Origin: M3007 sp046160625
GTDB lineage: Bacteria > Bacteroidota > Bacteroidia > Chitinophagales > Saprospiraceae
Direction: 5' to 3'
Assembly: GCA_046160625.1 (NCBI GenBank)
Contig: JBJXGZ010000082.1
Coordinates: forward strand, 69,426 to 133,425
DNA length: 64,000 nucleotides
A program made the position numbers and the translations under genes. The notes below the pieces were generated by a model. It was not told the DNA's origin and ran no database searches. It saw nothing but the letters and a program-made list of their open reading frames with translations. Positions 35,491-43,384 of this stretch are shown piece by piece. Position 1 is the first letter of the stretch, and each line of letters starts with the position of its first letter.

Positions 35491-35562
35491 TTGGTGGAGA
35501 CATGGGTCACCCCGAATTTTATAACATTGATGATCCGTCCCGTTGCAACATCAAACTTGACA

Positions 35563-35649
35563 TAATTTGAACCACAAAAGGCACAAAAGAACACAAAAGA
35601 ACACGATTCGGTCTTTTGTGTCCTTTTGTGCCTTTTGTAGTTCAAATTA
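35563..35649. repeat. Inverted repeat of CACAAAAG units
   Basis: Arms 35563-35600 and 35612-35649 are 38 bp with two mismatches and an 11-nt loop. Each arm contains three CACAAAAG-type units at a 9-10 bp period. It lies after the M43 gene. Confidence 0.88.
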
Positions 35650-35770
35650 CGCTACATGAGGAAAAGTAGCGCTCTTTTGATGCTTTTACTTGTACGATTT
35701 TAAATTGTTACAAAGTTCGGGGTGATTCAAGGCTGCGCCTCTGCGGTGAGATAAAAGTAATTCCATACTT

Positions 35771-35814
35771 AAAAACCAGAGAGCCGCCACGCATCACTGC
35801 GGGCGGCTCTCTGG
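35771..35814 (-). terminator. Strong terminator of the FAS1 gene
   Basis: The 13-bp perfect stem CCAGAGAGCCGCC (35776-35788) / GGCGGCTCTCTGG (35802-35814) is followed on the minus strand by TTTTT. It is placed ~70 bp downstream of the FAS1 stop. Confidence 0.88.
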
Positions 35815-35881
35815 TCAAGTCTTTTTGTGTTTATTGCCGTCGTGAAATGCCCGCCTATTCCGTCGGGACATATGGTCCATA

Positions 35882-36823
35882 TTAAGGAAGCAATACCTTG
35901 TCAATCGCATGCACCACACCATTTGAACCTTGCACATCCGTGATAATGATGTTGGTCGTGCGATTGCGAGCATCTACGATTTTTGCGCCACCAGTCAAGT
36001 TGATGTTAAACGTACCCGCTCCAAAAGTGGTCACCGCCTGCCCATTGGTCAACTGTGAAGCCAGCACATTGGCGCCATTCACTACGTGGTATTGAAGTAC
36101 TGCATTGAGTGTAGCATCGTCCACCTGATCAAGGCTGCTCAGGCCCAATTCGGTTAATAGCGCTGCAAATGCAGCATTCGTTGGGGCAAACACCGTGAAC
36201 GGACCTTCGCCAGAAAGCAGTCCCACATAATCAACCCCAAGGCTTGGGCGGGTAAGTGCTGCCACAAGAATGGAGAAATTTGAATTGTTTAGTGCGTGAT
36301 TTACTACGGTTGGCAGTGCGATTACTTTGTCAACAATGTGTACAACGCCATTGGAAGTAAGCACATCGGCCGTTGTCACTTTTACGTCTTTATTCAGGCT
36401 TACACCGCTGGCATTGTTTTGAGCCAGTAGACTAAGATTGCTGGTACCAAAAGTAGCCAATGTCTTAACATAGCCTTCCGTTGGCACACCGGCTGCACGG
36501 ATTTCACCGCTTACCACATGGTTAAGCAGAATTTGCTGCAATACAGGTAAAGGAACATCTTCCAGCGTGGCAAAGCCATTGGCCGAAAGAAAGGTGCTAA
36601 ACGCCGCATTGGTCGGTGCGAACACTGTGAAAGGACCAGGAGCATTGAGGGCATCCACCAAACCTGCACGGCTCAAAGCCGCTACAAGGGAGGAAAGATC
36701 ACTGGTAGCCTGGGCAGTTTCTACAATGTTCTTTGGTGTGGTCGGGTCATCGTCATCCTTGCAAGCGGTAAACAAAATAGCGGCGCTGAGCGCGAGGAAC
36801 ATTCCAAAAAATAACTTCTTCAT
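35882..36823 (-). CDS. Lipoprotein with two fasciclin (FAS1) domains
   Basis: A 313-aa lipoprotein from the ATG at 36823 (signal MKKLFFGMFLALSAAILFTAC, lipobox Cys 21, then KDDDD). Two FAS1 domains follow: ~35-170 (NIVETAQATSDLSSLVAAL, GPFTVFAPTNAAFSTFL, VVHIVDKVIALP) and ~175-313 (VVNHALNNSNFSILVAAL, GPFTVFAPTNAAFAALL, VVHAIDKVLLP). FAS1 domains mediate adhesion or ligand binding, and in Bacteroidota they are usually surface lipoproteins. It has its own strong terminator and appears monocistronic. Confidence 0.93.
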   Translation of the reverse strand: MKKLFFGMFLALSAAILFTACKDDDDPTTPKNIVETAQATSDLSSLVAALSRAGLVDALNAPGPFTVFAPTNAAFSTFLSANGFATLEDVPLPVLQQILLNHVVSGEIRAAGVPTEGYVKTLATFGTSNLSLLAQNNASGVSLNKDVKVTTADVLTSNGVVHIVDKVIALPTVVNHALNNSNFSILVAALTRPSLGVDYVGLLSGEGPFTVFAPTNAAFAALLTELGLSSLDQVDDATLNAVLQYHVVNGANVLASQLTNGQAVTTFGAGTFNINLTGGAKIVDARNRTTNIIITDVQGSNGVVHAIDKVLLP

Positions 36824-37127
36824 AATTAGTGTGAAAATTAGTGGGTGTAATGGTTTGTTTGAAAAAGAAAGTAGAACCCGCAAGAATCAATTTTGTTTAA
36901 GTTATTGCCTAAAAAGATTAAACAAAAAAATCAAAATGTCTTATATTAGCATTTGTGCCACTTTCAATTTCGATCTGAAATCTAAATCATACAGCACTAA
37001 AACCCACCTTTAGCCAAGCGCAGTTTTTACCTTTGCACACTTTTTTACCCGCCGTAGTTTTAACGAAGGCGGGATTATCCCCTCACCGCATCCCCAAATC
37101 ACCCTCTAAACAATTAACCACTCCTCC
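36824..37127. other. Divergent intergenic region, FAS1 / pruA
   Basis: This 304-bp gap between divergent genes contains a TACCTTTG box (37028-37035) and a CCCGCC/GGCGGG hairpin (37048-37073) in the presumed pruA leader. The rest is AT-rich with no reading frame supported. Confidence 0.5.
37028..37035 (+). promoter_or_regulatory. Candidate -7 box for pruA
   Basis: TACCTTTG is a full match to TAnnTTTG, 92 bp before the pruA start. No TTG lies at the usual distance. The leader between it and the start carries the hairpin 37048-37073. Confidence 0.35.
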
Positions 37128-38759
37128 ATGACTGACGCAATATTCAACGTCCCTTACCCCGTCAACGAACCCATTTGGAACTACGCCCCCGGCTCTCCAG
37201 AAAAAATCGCCCTTAAAAAAGCCCTTGCTGAAGCAAAAGCCGAACAAAAAGACGTGCCGATGTACATTGGGGGCAAGCATATTTTTTCAGATGAAAAGAA
37301 GGCCATGCACCCGCCGCACGAGCGCAACCATGTGTTGGGACAATATTCAAAAGGCAATGCGAAGCATGTGCAGGCGGCCATAGAAGCGGCACTTGCTGCA
37401 AAACCAACCTGGGAAGCCATGCCCTGGCAGGAACGCGCTGCCATTTTCCTCCGCGCCGCCGACTTGCTCACCGGGCCTTATCGCGCCAAAATGAGTGCGG
37501 CTACCATGCTATGTCAAAGTAAAAACGCCTATCAGGCGGAGATTGACTGCATCTGCGAACTGGCTGATTTTTGGCGGTACAACGTGTATTTCATGCAGGA
37601 AATCTACAAACAACAGCCGCTCAGCACCAGAAATGTGTGGAACCGCACGGACTGGCGACCACTTGAAGGTTTTGTTTTTGCCCTCACGCCGTTCAATTTC
37701 ACGGCCATTGCAGGCAATTTGCCCACCGCCCCGGCCATGCTCGGCAACGTGGCCGTCTGGAAACCTGCCGAGTCGCAGATTTACTCCGCCTCAATCATTA
37801 TGGAAATACTGGAAGAGGCAGGGTTACCGGCGGGCGTGATCAATCTTGTGTATGTTAGCGGGCCCGTCATGGGTGAGGTGGTATTGAAACACCCCAGTTT
37901 TGCGGGCATCCACTTCACGGGAAGCACGGGCGTTTTTCAACAAATATGGAAAACGATTGGCGAGAACATTGCCAACTATCACTCCTACCCGCGCATCGTG
38001 GGCGAAACGGGCGGCAAGGATTTTGTAATGGTGCACAATTCTGCTGACCCGAAGGCGGTGGCCGTGGCACTTGGCAGGGGCGCCTTTGAATTTCAGGGAC
38101 AAAAATGCTCTGCCGCATCGCGGGCTTATGTTCCCAAAAGTATTTGGAACGAAGTGCGCGACTATCTCGTGGCCGATTTGAAAAGTATGCAAATGGGCAC
38201 TACTGAAGATTTCCGCAATTTTGTCAATGCCGTGATCGACGAAAAGGCTTTTGATAAAATCTCCAATTATATCGTCGAGGCGAAGAAATCAGGCAAAGTG
38301 AAAGTGATCGCTGGCGGCAATTTCGACAAATCAAAAGGTTACTTCATTGAGCCGACCGTGCTGGAGGTTTCTGATCCGATGTACGTCACCATGTGTGAGG
38401 AAATTTTTGGGCCAGTGCTGACGATCTATGTATATGATGACAAGGACTTTTCTAAAACCCTCGAAATATTGAACACTACCTCGCCTTACGCGCTCACGGG
38501 AGCTATTTTTGCCAACGACCGTGCTGCACTTGCCCTTGCAAACGACAAGCTCCGTCACGCTGCGGGTAACTATTACATCAACGACAAACCCACGGGTGCG
38601 GTGGTTGGCCAGCAGCCATTCGGTGGCGGCCGGGCTTCCGGCACGAACGATAAAGCTGGCTCGATGATTAATCTTTATCGCTGGCTGTCGCCCCGTACCA
38701 TGAAAGAAAATATGGTGCCACCTACTGATTTTAGGTATCCGTTTTTGGGGGAGGAGTAG
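37128..38759 (+). CDS. pruA: L-glutamate gamma-semialdehyde (1-pyrroline-5-carboxylate) dehydrogenase
   Basis: A 543-aa aldehyde dehydrogenase of the P5CDH type. It oxidises glutamate semialdehyde to glutamate with NAD, the second step of proline catabolism. It has the family N-terminus (NEPIWNYAPGSPEKIALKKAL), LTPFNFTAIAGNLPTAPAMLGN, IHFTGSTGVFQ, the general base Glu293 in RIVGETGGKDFVMV and the nucleophile Cys327 in FQGQKCSAASRAYV. The C-terminal PTGAVVGQQPFGGGRASGTNDKAG also fits. Cytoplasmic. No proline dehydrogenase gene is adjacent. A diverged, broken relative of its 3' end lies at 46560-46803. Confidence 0.95.
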   Translation: MTDAIFNVPYPVNEPIWNYAPGSPEKIALKKALAEAKAEQKDVPMYIGGKHIFSDEKKAMHPPHERNHVLGQYSKGNAKHVQAAIEAALAAKPTWEAMPWQERAAIFLRAADLLTGPYRAKMSAATMLCQSKNAYQAEIDCICELADFWRYNVYFMQEIYKQQPLSTRNVWNRTDWRPLEGFVFALTPFNFTAIAGNLPTAPAMLGNVAVWKPAESQIYSASIIMEILEEAGLPAGVINLVYVSGPVMGEVVLKHPSFAGIHFTGSTGVFQQIWKTIGENIANYHSYPRIVGETGGKDFVMVHNSADPKAVAVALGRGAFEFQGQKCSAASRAYVPKSIWNEVRDYLVADLKSMQMGTTEDFRNFVNAVIDEKAFDKISNYIVEAKKSGKVKVIAGGNFDKSKGYFIEPTVLEVSDPMYVTMCEEIFGPVLTIYVYDDKDFSKTLEILNTTSPYALTGAIFANDRAALALANDKLRHAAGNYYINDKPTGAVVGQQPFGGGRASGTNDKAGSMINLYRWLSPRTMKENMVPPTDFRYPFLGEE

Positions 38760-38809
38760 TTGGAGGGGCATTGGTCGTCATTGGGTCATTGGGTCATTAG
38801 TGGTTCATT

Positions 38810-38834
38810 TTGACAACGTTTTAAAAGTTGTCAA
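38810..38834. promoter_or_regulatory. Palindromic operator candidate upstream of the kinase-like gene
   Basis: TTGACAAC (38810-38817) and GTTGTCAA (38827-38834) form an 8-bp perfect dyad with a 9-nt AT-rich centre. TACCTTGC (38847-38854), a near match to the -7 consensus, lies downstream at 16 bp from a TTG. The start codon is at 38871. The dyad could be a repressor site or a terminator of pruA lacking a T-run. GTCATTGG direct units precede it. Confidence 0.4.
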
Positions 38835-38870
38835 GTTTGCTCGTTTTACCTTGCATCAAACTTTTCCCAC

Positions 38871-39392
38871 ATGAAAAAACGCTATCCTCGTACTTTGTCT
38901 TCAGGCGCAAACAACACTGTTATTGCGCTAACTGAAGCAGAAGCCGGAAAATTATTTACGGGCGATACCCGTTCCGATATCGGTTCTGAAGCGGAAAAAA
39001 TGAAATTTGCGAATGCTGTAAATGATTTGGTAGTGCGTTTTATTCGCCTTGATTTTCTCAATGACGACACTGAAATGCTTGTGATGGAACGTTTGTTTCC
39101 CATGGATTTTAGGGCTTACGAATACGAAAAGCGAGAGTTATGGTTGGATGTATTCGAAGAAGAATTAAAAGAACTTCATCAAGCGGGATTTGTACACCGT
39201 GATTTACGTCGTCCTTCTGATATGCCTGGTGAACGGTTTGATAATATTTTTCTCACACCAACGGGCTTTCGATTGATTGATGTGGGAATCTCAGCTCAAC
39301 GCTCCTCCGTTGGTGAGCGACTATTCACCCGATTTATTGAACAAGAATTGAAGGAGTTTGAGTTGTTCCGAGACTTTGTACTATCACGATAG
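38871..39392 (+). CDS. Compact protein-kinase-like protein
   Basis: A 173-aa protein with the landmarks of a eukaryotic-type kinase in unusually small form. It has a Gly-loop-like SSGANNTVIAL, putative ATP Lys27 (AGKLF), putative alpha-C Glu40 or Glu42 and a hinge VMERLF (~71-76). The catalytic loop HRDL (109-112) has an insertion before Asn125 (DNIFL), and DVG (137-139) stands in place of DFG (LIDVG). It lacks most of the C-lobe after the activation segment; standard kinases are ~260-300 aa. It could be an active mini-kinase, such as a small-molecule or toxin-like kinase, or a pseudokinase. It has a strong terminator and no evident partner gene. Confidence 0.7.
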   Translation: MKKRYPRTLSSGANNTVIALTEAEAGKLFTGDTRSDIGSEAEKMKFANAVNDLVVRFIRLDFLNDDTEMLVMERLFPMDFRAYEYEKRELWLDVFEEELKELHQAGFVHRDLRRPSDMPGERFDNIFLTPTGFRLIDVGISAQRSSVGERLFTRFIEQELKEFELFRDFVLSR

Positions 39393-39404
39393 CACTCAAC
39401 AAAA

Positions 39405-39444
39405 GGGGGATAATGGCCTGTATACCATTATCCCCCAATTTTTT
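39405..39444 (+). terminator. Rho-independent terminator (bidirectional)
   Basis: The 12-bp perfect stem GGGGGATAATGG (39405-39416) / CCATTATCCCCC (39425-39436) is followed by AATTTTTT on the plus strand. On the other strand TTTTG follows, so it may serve the convergent lipoprotein gene as well. Confidence 0.9.
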
Positions 39445-39462
39445 AACTCGAACCACACCCTA

Positions 39463-40599
39463 CTAAAACCGCTTTCCAAACGAAATACCCCGAGGTCTAA
39501 GATTGGCATTTACATACCAGGCTTCGGCATTGGATCCATCCAGATTGGCCCGTTTAATGGTGCCAATGTTTCGATCTCCCCAATAGATTTTATTGCTTGA
39601 GGCCTCATACGCCAGTGCATACACGACTCGTGTGATTCCGGTAGCGAGCACGGCTACGTTAGTGCCGTCCAAATTAGCCGATTTGAGGTGAATATCGCCG
39701 GAGGCTATGAATTGATCGTAAAAAATTCGATCACCCACAACCAGTATACTACCCCCTTCTACGCCTGGAATTAATTCACCTTCACCAGTCCCGTCGAGGT
39801 TTTTCTTCCAAACCCCGCCGTTGTAATTCACCCAATACAAGATTCGATTCGCCGCATCAATGGACACTCCATCGGGGTCATTGGCCTGAGCTGTGACGAA
39901 ATCTTCTTTTTGGGTGACATCTGTGCTGGTAATATCTCCCCGTTGGATGCCGGTGCCTGTATCCCAATAAATTTGATTGAGCTGATAATCGATGCTCATG
40001 GCGTTGGGTGCATCCAGCCCGGTTCTAAATTCCACCAGGTTGGTGCCATTCGGATCACAACGGTAAATTTTTCCAGCTTCGTAGTCGCTGATATACAGGT
40101 GATTGCGAATGGTGTCGAAGGTGGAGCCGTAAGAATCCAACAATCCGGCAACTGGCAATTGACTCATAATTGGAGGCTGGTCGTTCACCAATCCACTGTA
40201 CATCAAACTGCCATCCGTGAAATATACGGGCGTGCCAGAAGCATTTGGGTCTTTGATCACGATCGTTTTTACGCTCTCCTTAATTTCCAGGGAAACCGAG
40301 GTCACAACCACCAAACGCACCTCAAAAGCCCCTGCGGTTTGATAGGTATGGATGGGGTTTGGGCCTTCTGCGGAAGCATTATCCCCAAAATTCCAATAGT
40401 AGGTTACGGCGCCAACAGTGCTAGGTACGATGGAAGTATTGGTAAACGTGACCGTAGCCGGGGCAATTCCGTCATTGCCAATCGAGAAAGTGAAATTCGG
40501 CACTGTGCTGGCTGGCGGCACGGGAAAGTCGTCTTTCTTGCAGCTGTACATCAGGGCGAAGAAAGTGCCTAGCCAAAGCAAGGGAATTAGTTTTTTCAT
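39463..40599 (-). CDS. PKD / YWTD-propeller lipoprotein
   Basis: A 378-aa lipoprotein from the ATG at 40599 (MKKLIPLLWLGTFFALMYSC, Cys 20). One PKD domain (~30-115; VTYYWNFGDNASAEGPNPIHTY) precedes a six-bladed LDL-receptor-type YWTD propeller (~125-378), with repeats such as LDGTGEGELIP, RILYWVNYNGGVWKKNLDG and NKIYWGDRNIGTIKRANLDG. It is an outer-surface lipoprotein, paralogous to the adjacent upstream gene. It lies at the end of a likely susCD operon and may act as its substrate-binding surface partner; the substrate is unknown. Confidence 0.85.
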   Translation of the reverse strand: MKKLIPLLWLGTFFALMYSCKKDDFPVPPASTVPNFTFSIGNDGIAPATVTFTNTSIVPSTVGAVTYYWNFGDNASAEGPNPIHTYQTAGAFEVRLVVVTSVSLEIKESVKTIVIKDPNASGTPVYFTDGSLMYSGLVNDQPPIMSQLPVAGLLDSYGSTFDTIRNHLYISDYEAGKIYRCDPNGTNLVEFRTGLDAPNAMSIDYQLNQIYWDTGTGIQRGDITSTDVTQKEDFVTAQANDPDGVSIDAANRILYWVNYNGGVWKKNLDGTGEGELIPGVEGGSILVVGDRIFYDQFIASGDIHLKSANLDGTNVAVLATGITRVVYALAYEASSNKIYWGDRNIGTIKRANLDGSNAEAWYVNANLRPRGISFGKRF

Positions 40600-40617
40600 A
40601 AACAGGGACACTCAGAT

Positions 40618-41958
40618 TTACTGCTTAAAAAAGATTCCTCTGGGGCTGGTAAGTCCGGTTTTCAAAACCTCCGGGCTTGTACCATCCAGGTTAGCCCGGC
40701 TGATTTCTCCTGAATCTCGGCCCGACCAATAGAGTTTGTTAGTGGTGCGATCAATGGCCATGCCGTAGATACGGGTACCATTGGCATCAAAAGTTTGTTT
40801 GTTTGTGCCGTCAAGGTTGGCGATAATAAGGGTTTCGCTGTTTTGGTCATCAAAGTAAATTTTCCCGTTCTGGGCATCTGCATAAATCGCATAGCCATAC
40901 ACACCGGAAAATAGAATGGTTGGGTTGGTGCCGTCCAAATTGGCTACGTAAAGGTTCTCCAAATTGACTTCGTAAAAATACATTTTGTTGTTGGTCGGGT
41001 CAAGGCTGATGGCACGCATTTGACCTGATGGAATATTTACCAGGCCAATTTCCTGATTAGAGCCATCCAGATTCGCACGCGAAACATTGCCAAGATCATC
41101 TACCCAATACACTTTGCCTGCTGCAACATTCAAGGCTACGCCGTAAGGATCGCTCAGGTTACTTACAATCGCCTCCAGGTTGGAGCCATCCAGGTTGCAG
41201 CGCCAGATATTTCCCGAACCAGTCACCTCAAAATCGCTAAAATAAATTTTGCCGTTGACCTCATCGTAAGCAAGACCAGGGCCTGCCTTCCCATTGATAT
41301 CCAATACGGGAGCTACGGCAGATGAACCGTCCAGGGCCAGTTTATTGATAAAACCAGAACCATAGTCAATGAAATACACCTCTTTGACTATGGGGGCGCC
41401 ACCCACGGTGATTTGTTTGGAAGCAGTGGTTTCGCCTACAGCACTGATGGCTTTCAGGGTGACGGTGTAAGTGCCAGGAGCTGTATAGGTAAATGTTGGA
41501 TTTTGAGCGGTCGAAGTAGAATTGCCTGCGTCGCCAAAAGTCCATAAGTAAGAACTGGCACCCTTGGAAGCATTGGTAAATTGAACAGGCGTAGTATTGA
41601 TTAAGGCATTTTCATTTACTACAGTGAACGCGCAAGCTGGTTTTACGGTAATTGACACATTTGAAATGGTGGTACCGCCAGCACCTGTAGAAGCCAGGCT
41701 CACATTAAAAACAGCAGACGTCTGGTACGATTTCTTAGGCGAAACTTCAGTGGAAGTCGTGCCGTCACCAAAACTCCATTTGAAGGAAGTAGCATTTTCG
41801 GAATTGTTCGTGAACTGCACTTCTTCATCTACTACTACCATGGTGCTGCTGGCAGAAAATGTTGCAGTGGGCTTGATCGGATCATCCTCTTTTTTGCAGG
41901 CATTGAATAAAAGACCTGTTGAAAGAAGGAAGAGAAAAAGGATACGTTTAGTTAGCAT
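40618..41958 (-). CDS. Double-PKD / YWTD-propeller lipoprotein
   Basis: A 446-aa lipoprotein from the ATG at 41958 (MLTKRILFLFLLSTGLLFNAC, Cys 21, then KKEDD). Two PKD domains (~30-190; FKWSFGDGTTSTEVSPKKSY and SYLWTFGDAGNSTSTAQNP) precede a YWTD propeller (~195-446; GKVYWVDDLGNVSRANLDG, NKLYWSGRDSGEISRANLDG). It differs from its neighbour by one extra PKD unit and is separated from it by 18 bp. It is 95 bp downstream of susD, so cotranscription is likely. The ligand is unknown. Confidence 0.85.
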   Translation of the reverse strand: MLTKRILFLFLLSTGLLFNACKKEDDPIKPTATFSASSTMVVVDEEVQFTNNSENATSFKWSFGDGTTSTEVSPKKSYQTSAVFNVSLASTGAGGTTISNVSITVKPACAFTVVNENALINTTPVQFTNASKGASSYLWTFGDAGNSTSTAQNPTFTYTAPGTYTVTLKAISAVGETTASKQITVGGAPIVKEVYFIDYGSGFINKLALDGSSAVAPVLDINGKAGPGLAYDEVNGKIYFSDFEVTGSGNIWRCNLDGSNLEAIVSNLSDPYGVALNVAAGKVYWVDDLGNVSRANLDGSNQEIGLVNIPSGQMRAISLDPTNNKMYFYEVNLENLYVANLDGTNPTILFSGVYGYAIYADAQNGKIYFDDQNSETLIIANLDGTNKQTFDANGTRIYGMAIDRTTNKLYWSGRDSGEISRANLDGTSPEVLKTGLTSPRGIFFKQ

Positions 41959-42053
41959 ATTGAATTTGTTTAATTGAATTAACTTGAAAAGCATTCACCG
42001 CCAAAGTCCCGGGGCTGGATGTTAAAGCTACGCCAAGACTAATAGGTGTGCCC

Positions 42054-43382
42054 TTAATATCCAGGGTTTTGTGTCATCCCAGGATGATTGTTGGCCAATA
42101 ACTCGCTCAAAGGAATTGGAAAAAGGGTTTGATTGATATTGTTTACCATGCTGAGTACCTCTACTGCTCTACCCGTTCGAACCAGGTCAAACCAGCGATG
42201 GCCCTCAAAAGCCAATTCAAGTCTTCTTTCCGCTTCGATGGCGAGCAAAAGTTCTGGGTAGGTATCGGCAGTTGTGTCGTCCAAACCAACTCGATTGCGA
42301 ATTACATTTAAGTCCTCTTGGATGGCTTGCAGCGAACCATTGGTTTGTGCCCTTGCTTCGGCGCGAATCAGATACATTTCTGCCAGACGAGTCACAATTA
42401 CATTGTCGCTACCAGTACCCAGGTCGTCGTATTTGATGACATATGGCAAGGTGCCAGCATAAGCGATCGTGGCTGCTAATCGGTCGTCATTGGCAGTAAA
42501 CTTGCTGAGGAGCTCGTCTGCTGGCGCCACTTCACGCCGTCCATTTAGGGTTAAAGGGAAATTGTATTCAGCAATTCGGTTGCGATCGAGTTCTGTGAAA
42601 TCAATTTCAAAAATGGATTCTGCTGTTTTCTCCGCCGAAAAAATTGCGCTGTAGGAGGCCAGTAGATCGTACTCGCCCCCGTCGATGAGGTCGGAAGCAT
42701 ATTCAATTGCTTTGGCATAATCCTTTTGGTACAAGGCAACACGAGCAAGCAGCGCAGTTGCGGCATGTTTGCAAGCTCGAGTCTTGATGCTGCTCGAAAC
42801 GGGCAGATGTAATGCTGCAAATTCTAAATCACGCACTATCTGCGAATAAACCTCATTGACCGGGTCGCGGGGAACATTGATGTTTTCCACCCCAACTGTT
42901 GGGGAAATTCGAATTGGGATGGCCCCGAAGTAGTTGAGCAGGTTGAAATGATTCAGTGCCCGTATGAAATACAGTTCTGCGAGGGCTTTGTCTTTTTCAG
43001 CCTGCGTCATATCCGGAATGTTGGGTACCTGAACAATGACGTTGTTTGTCACATTGATGGCATCGTATGCCGCGGTCCAAATTCCGTCAACGGATTCGTT
43101 TTCGGGGAGAATGGCATTGTTGTCTACTTCGGCGTAATTGACCGAAGTGGCATTGGGCGGGTGAACCAAGTTGTCGCCAGCGAGGTCTGAGAAAATCAGG
43201 TATGTGCGACCGTAATAACTCAGACTTTGCAAGCCGGAATACGCCCCAAGTATCCCGCGTTCAATCCCGGTTTTATCTTTGAATGCTTCACTTGCCGGAA
43301 TGGAACTCTGCGGTTGTACGTCCAAAACATCGCAAGAAGAGACCAGAAAAAGGAGGCAATAAAGTATAGCTAATTTTTTCAT
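42054..43382 (-). CDS. susD: SusD/RagB-family outer-membrane lipoprotein
   Basis: A 442-aa lipoprotein from the ATG at 43382 (signal MKKLAILYCLLFLVSSC). The SusD pattern is clear: DVQPQSSIPASEAFKDKTGIERGILGAYSGLQ, a TPR core with KALAELYFIRALNHFNLLNYFGAIPI and the C-terminal ELAFEGHRWFDLVRTGRAVEVL. It forms the lid of the SusC transporter and captures substrate at the cell surface. It starts 2 bp after the susC stop, so the two are tightly coupled. It is shorter than typical SusD proteins (~500-550 aa). The symbol denotes family only; the substrate is unknown. Confidence 0.93.
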   Translation of the reverse strand: MKKLAILYCLLFLVSSCDVLDVQPQSSIPASEAFKDKTGIERGILGAYSGLQSLSYYGRTYLIFSDLAGDNLVHPPNATSVNYAEVDNNAILPENESVDGIWTAAYDAINVTNNVIVQVPNIPDMTQAEKDKALAELYFIRALNHFNLLNYFGAIPIRISPTVGVENINVPRDPVNEVYSQIVRDLEFAALHLPVSSSIKTRACKHAATALLARVALYQKDYAKAIEYASDLIDGGEYDLLASYSAIFSAEKTAESIFEIDFTELDRNRIAEYNFPLTLNGRREVAPADELLSKFTANDDRLAATIAYAGTLPYVIKYDDLGTGSDNVIVTRLAEMYLIRAEARAQTNGSLQAIQEDLNVIRNRVGLDDTTADTYPELLLAIEAERRLELAFEGHRWFDLVRTGRAVEVLSMVNNINQTLFPIPLSELLANNHPGMTQNPGY

Positions 43383-43384
43383 TT

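Larger units (their letters stand above)
35491..35881. other. Intergenic region with hairpins
   Basis: This 391-bp gap between convergent genes holds the 38-bp inverted repeat (35563-35649) and the strong terminator hairpin (35771-35814). No coding potential is seen in the rest. Confidence 0.6.
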
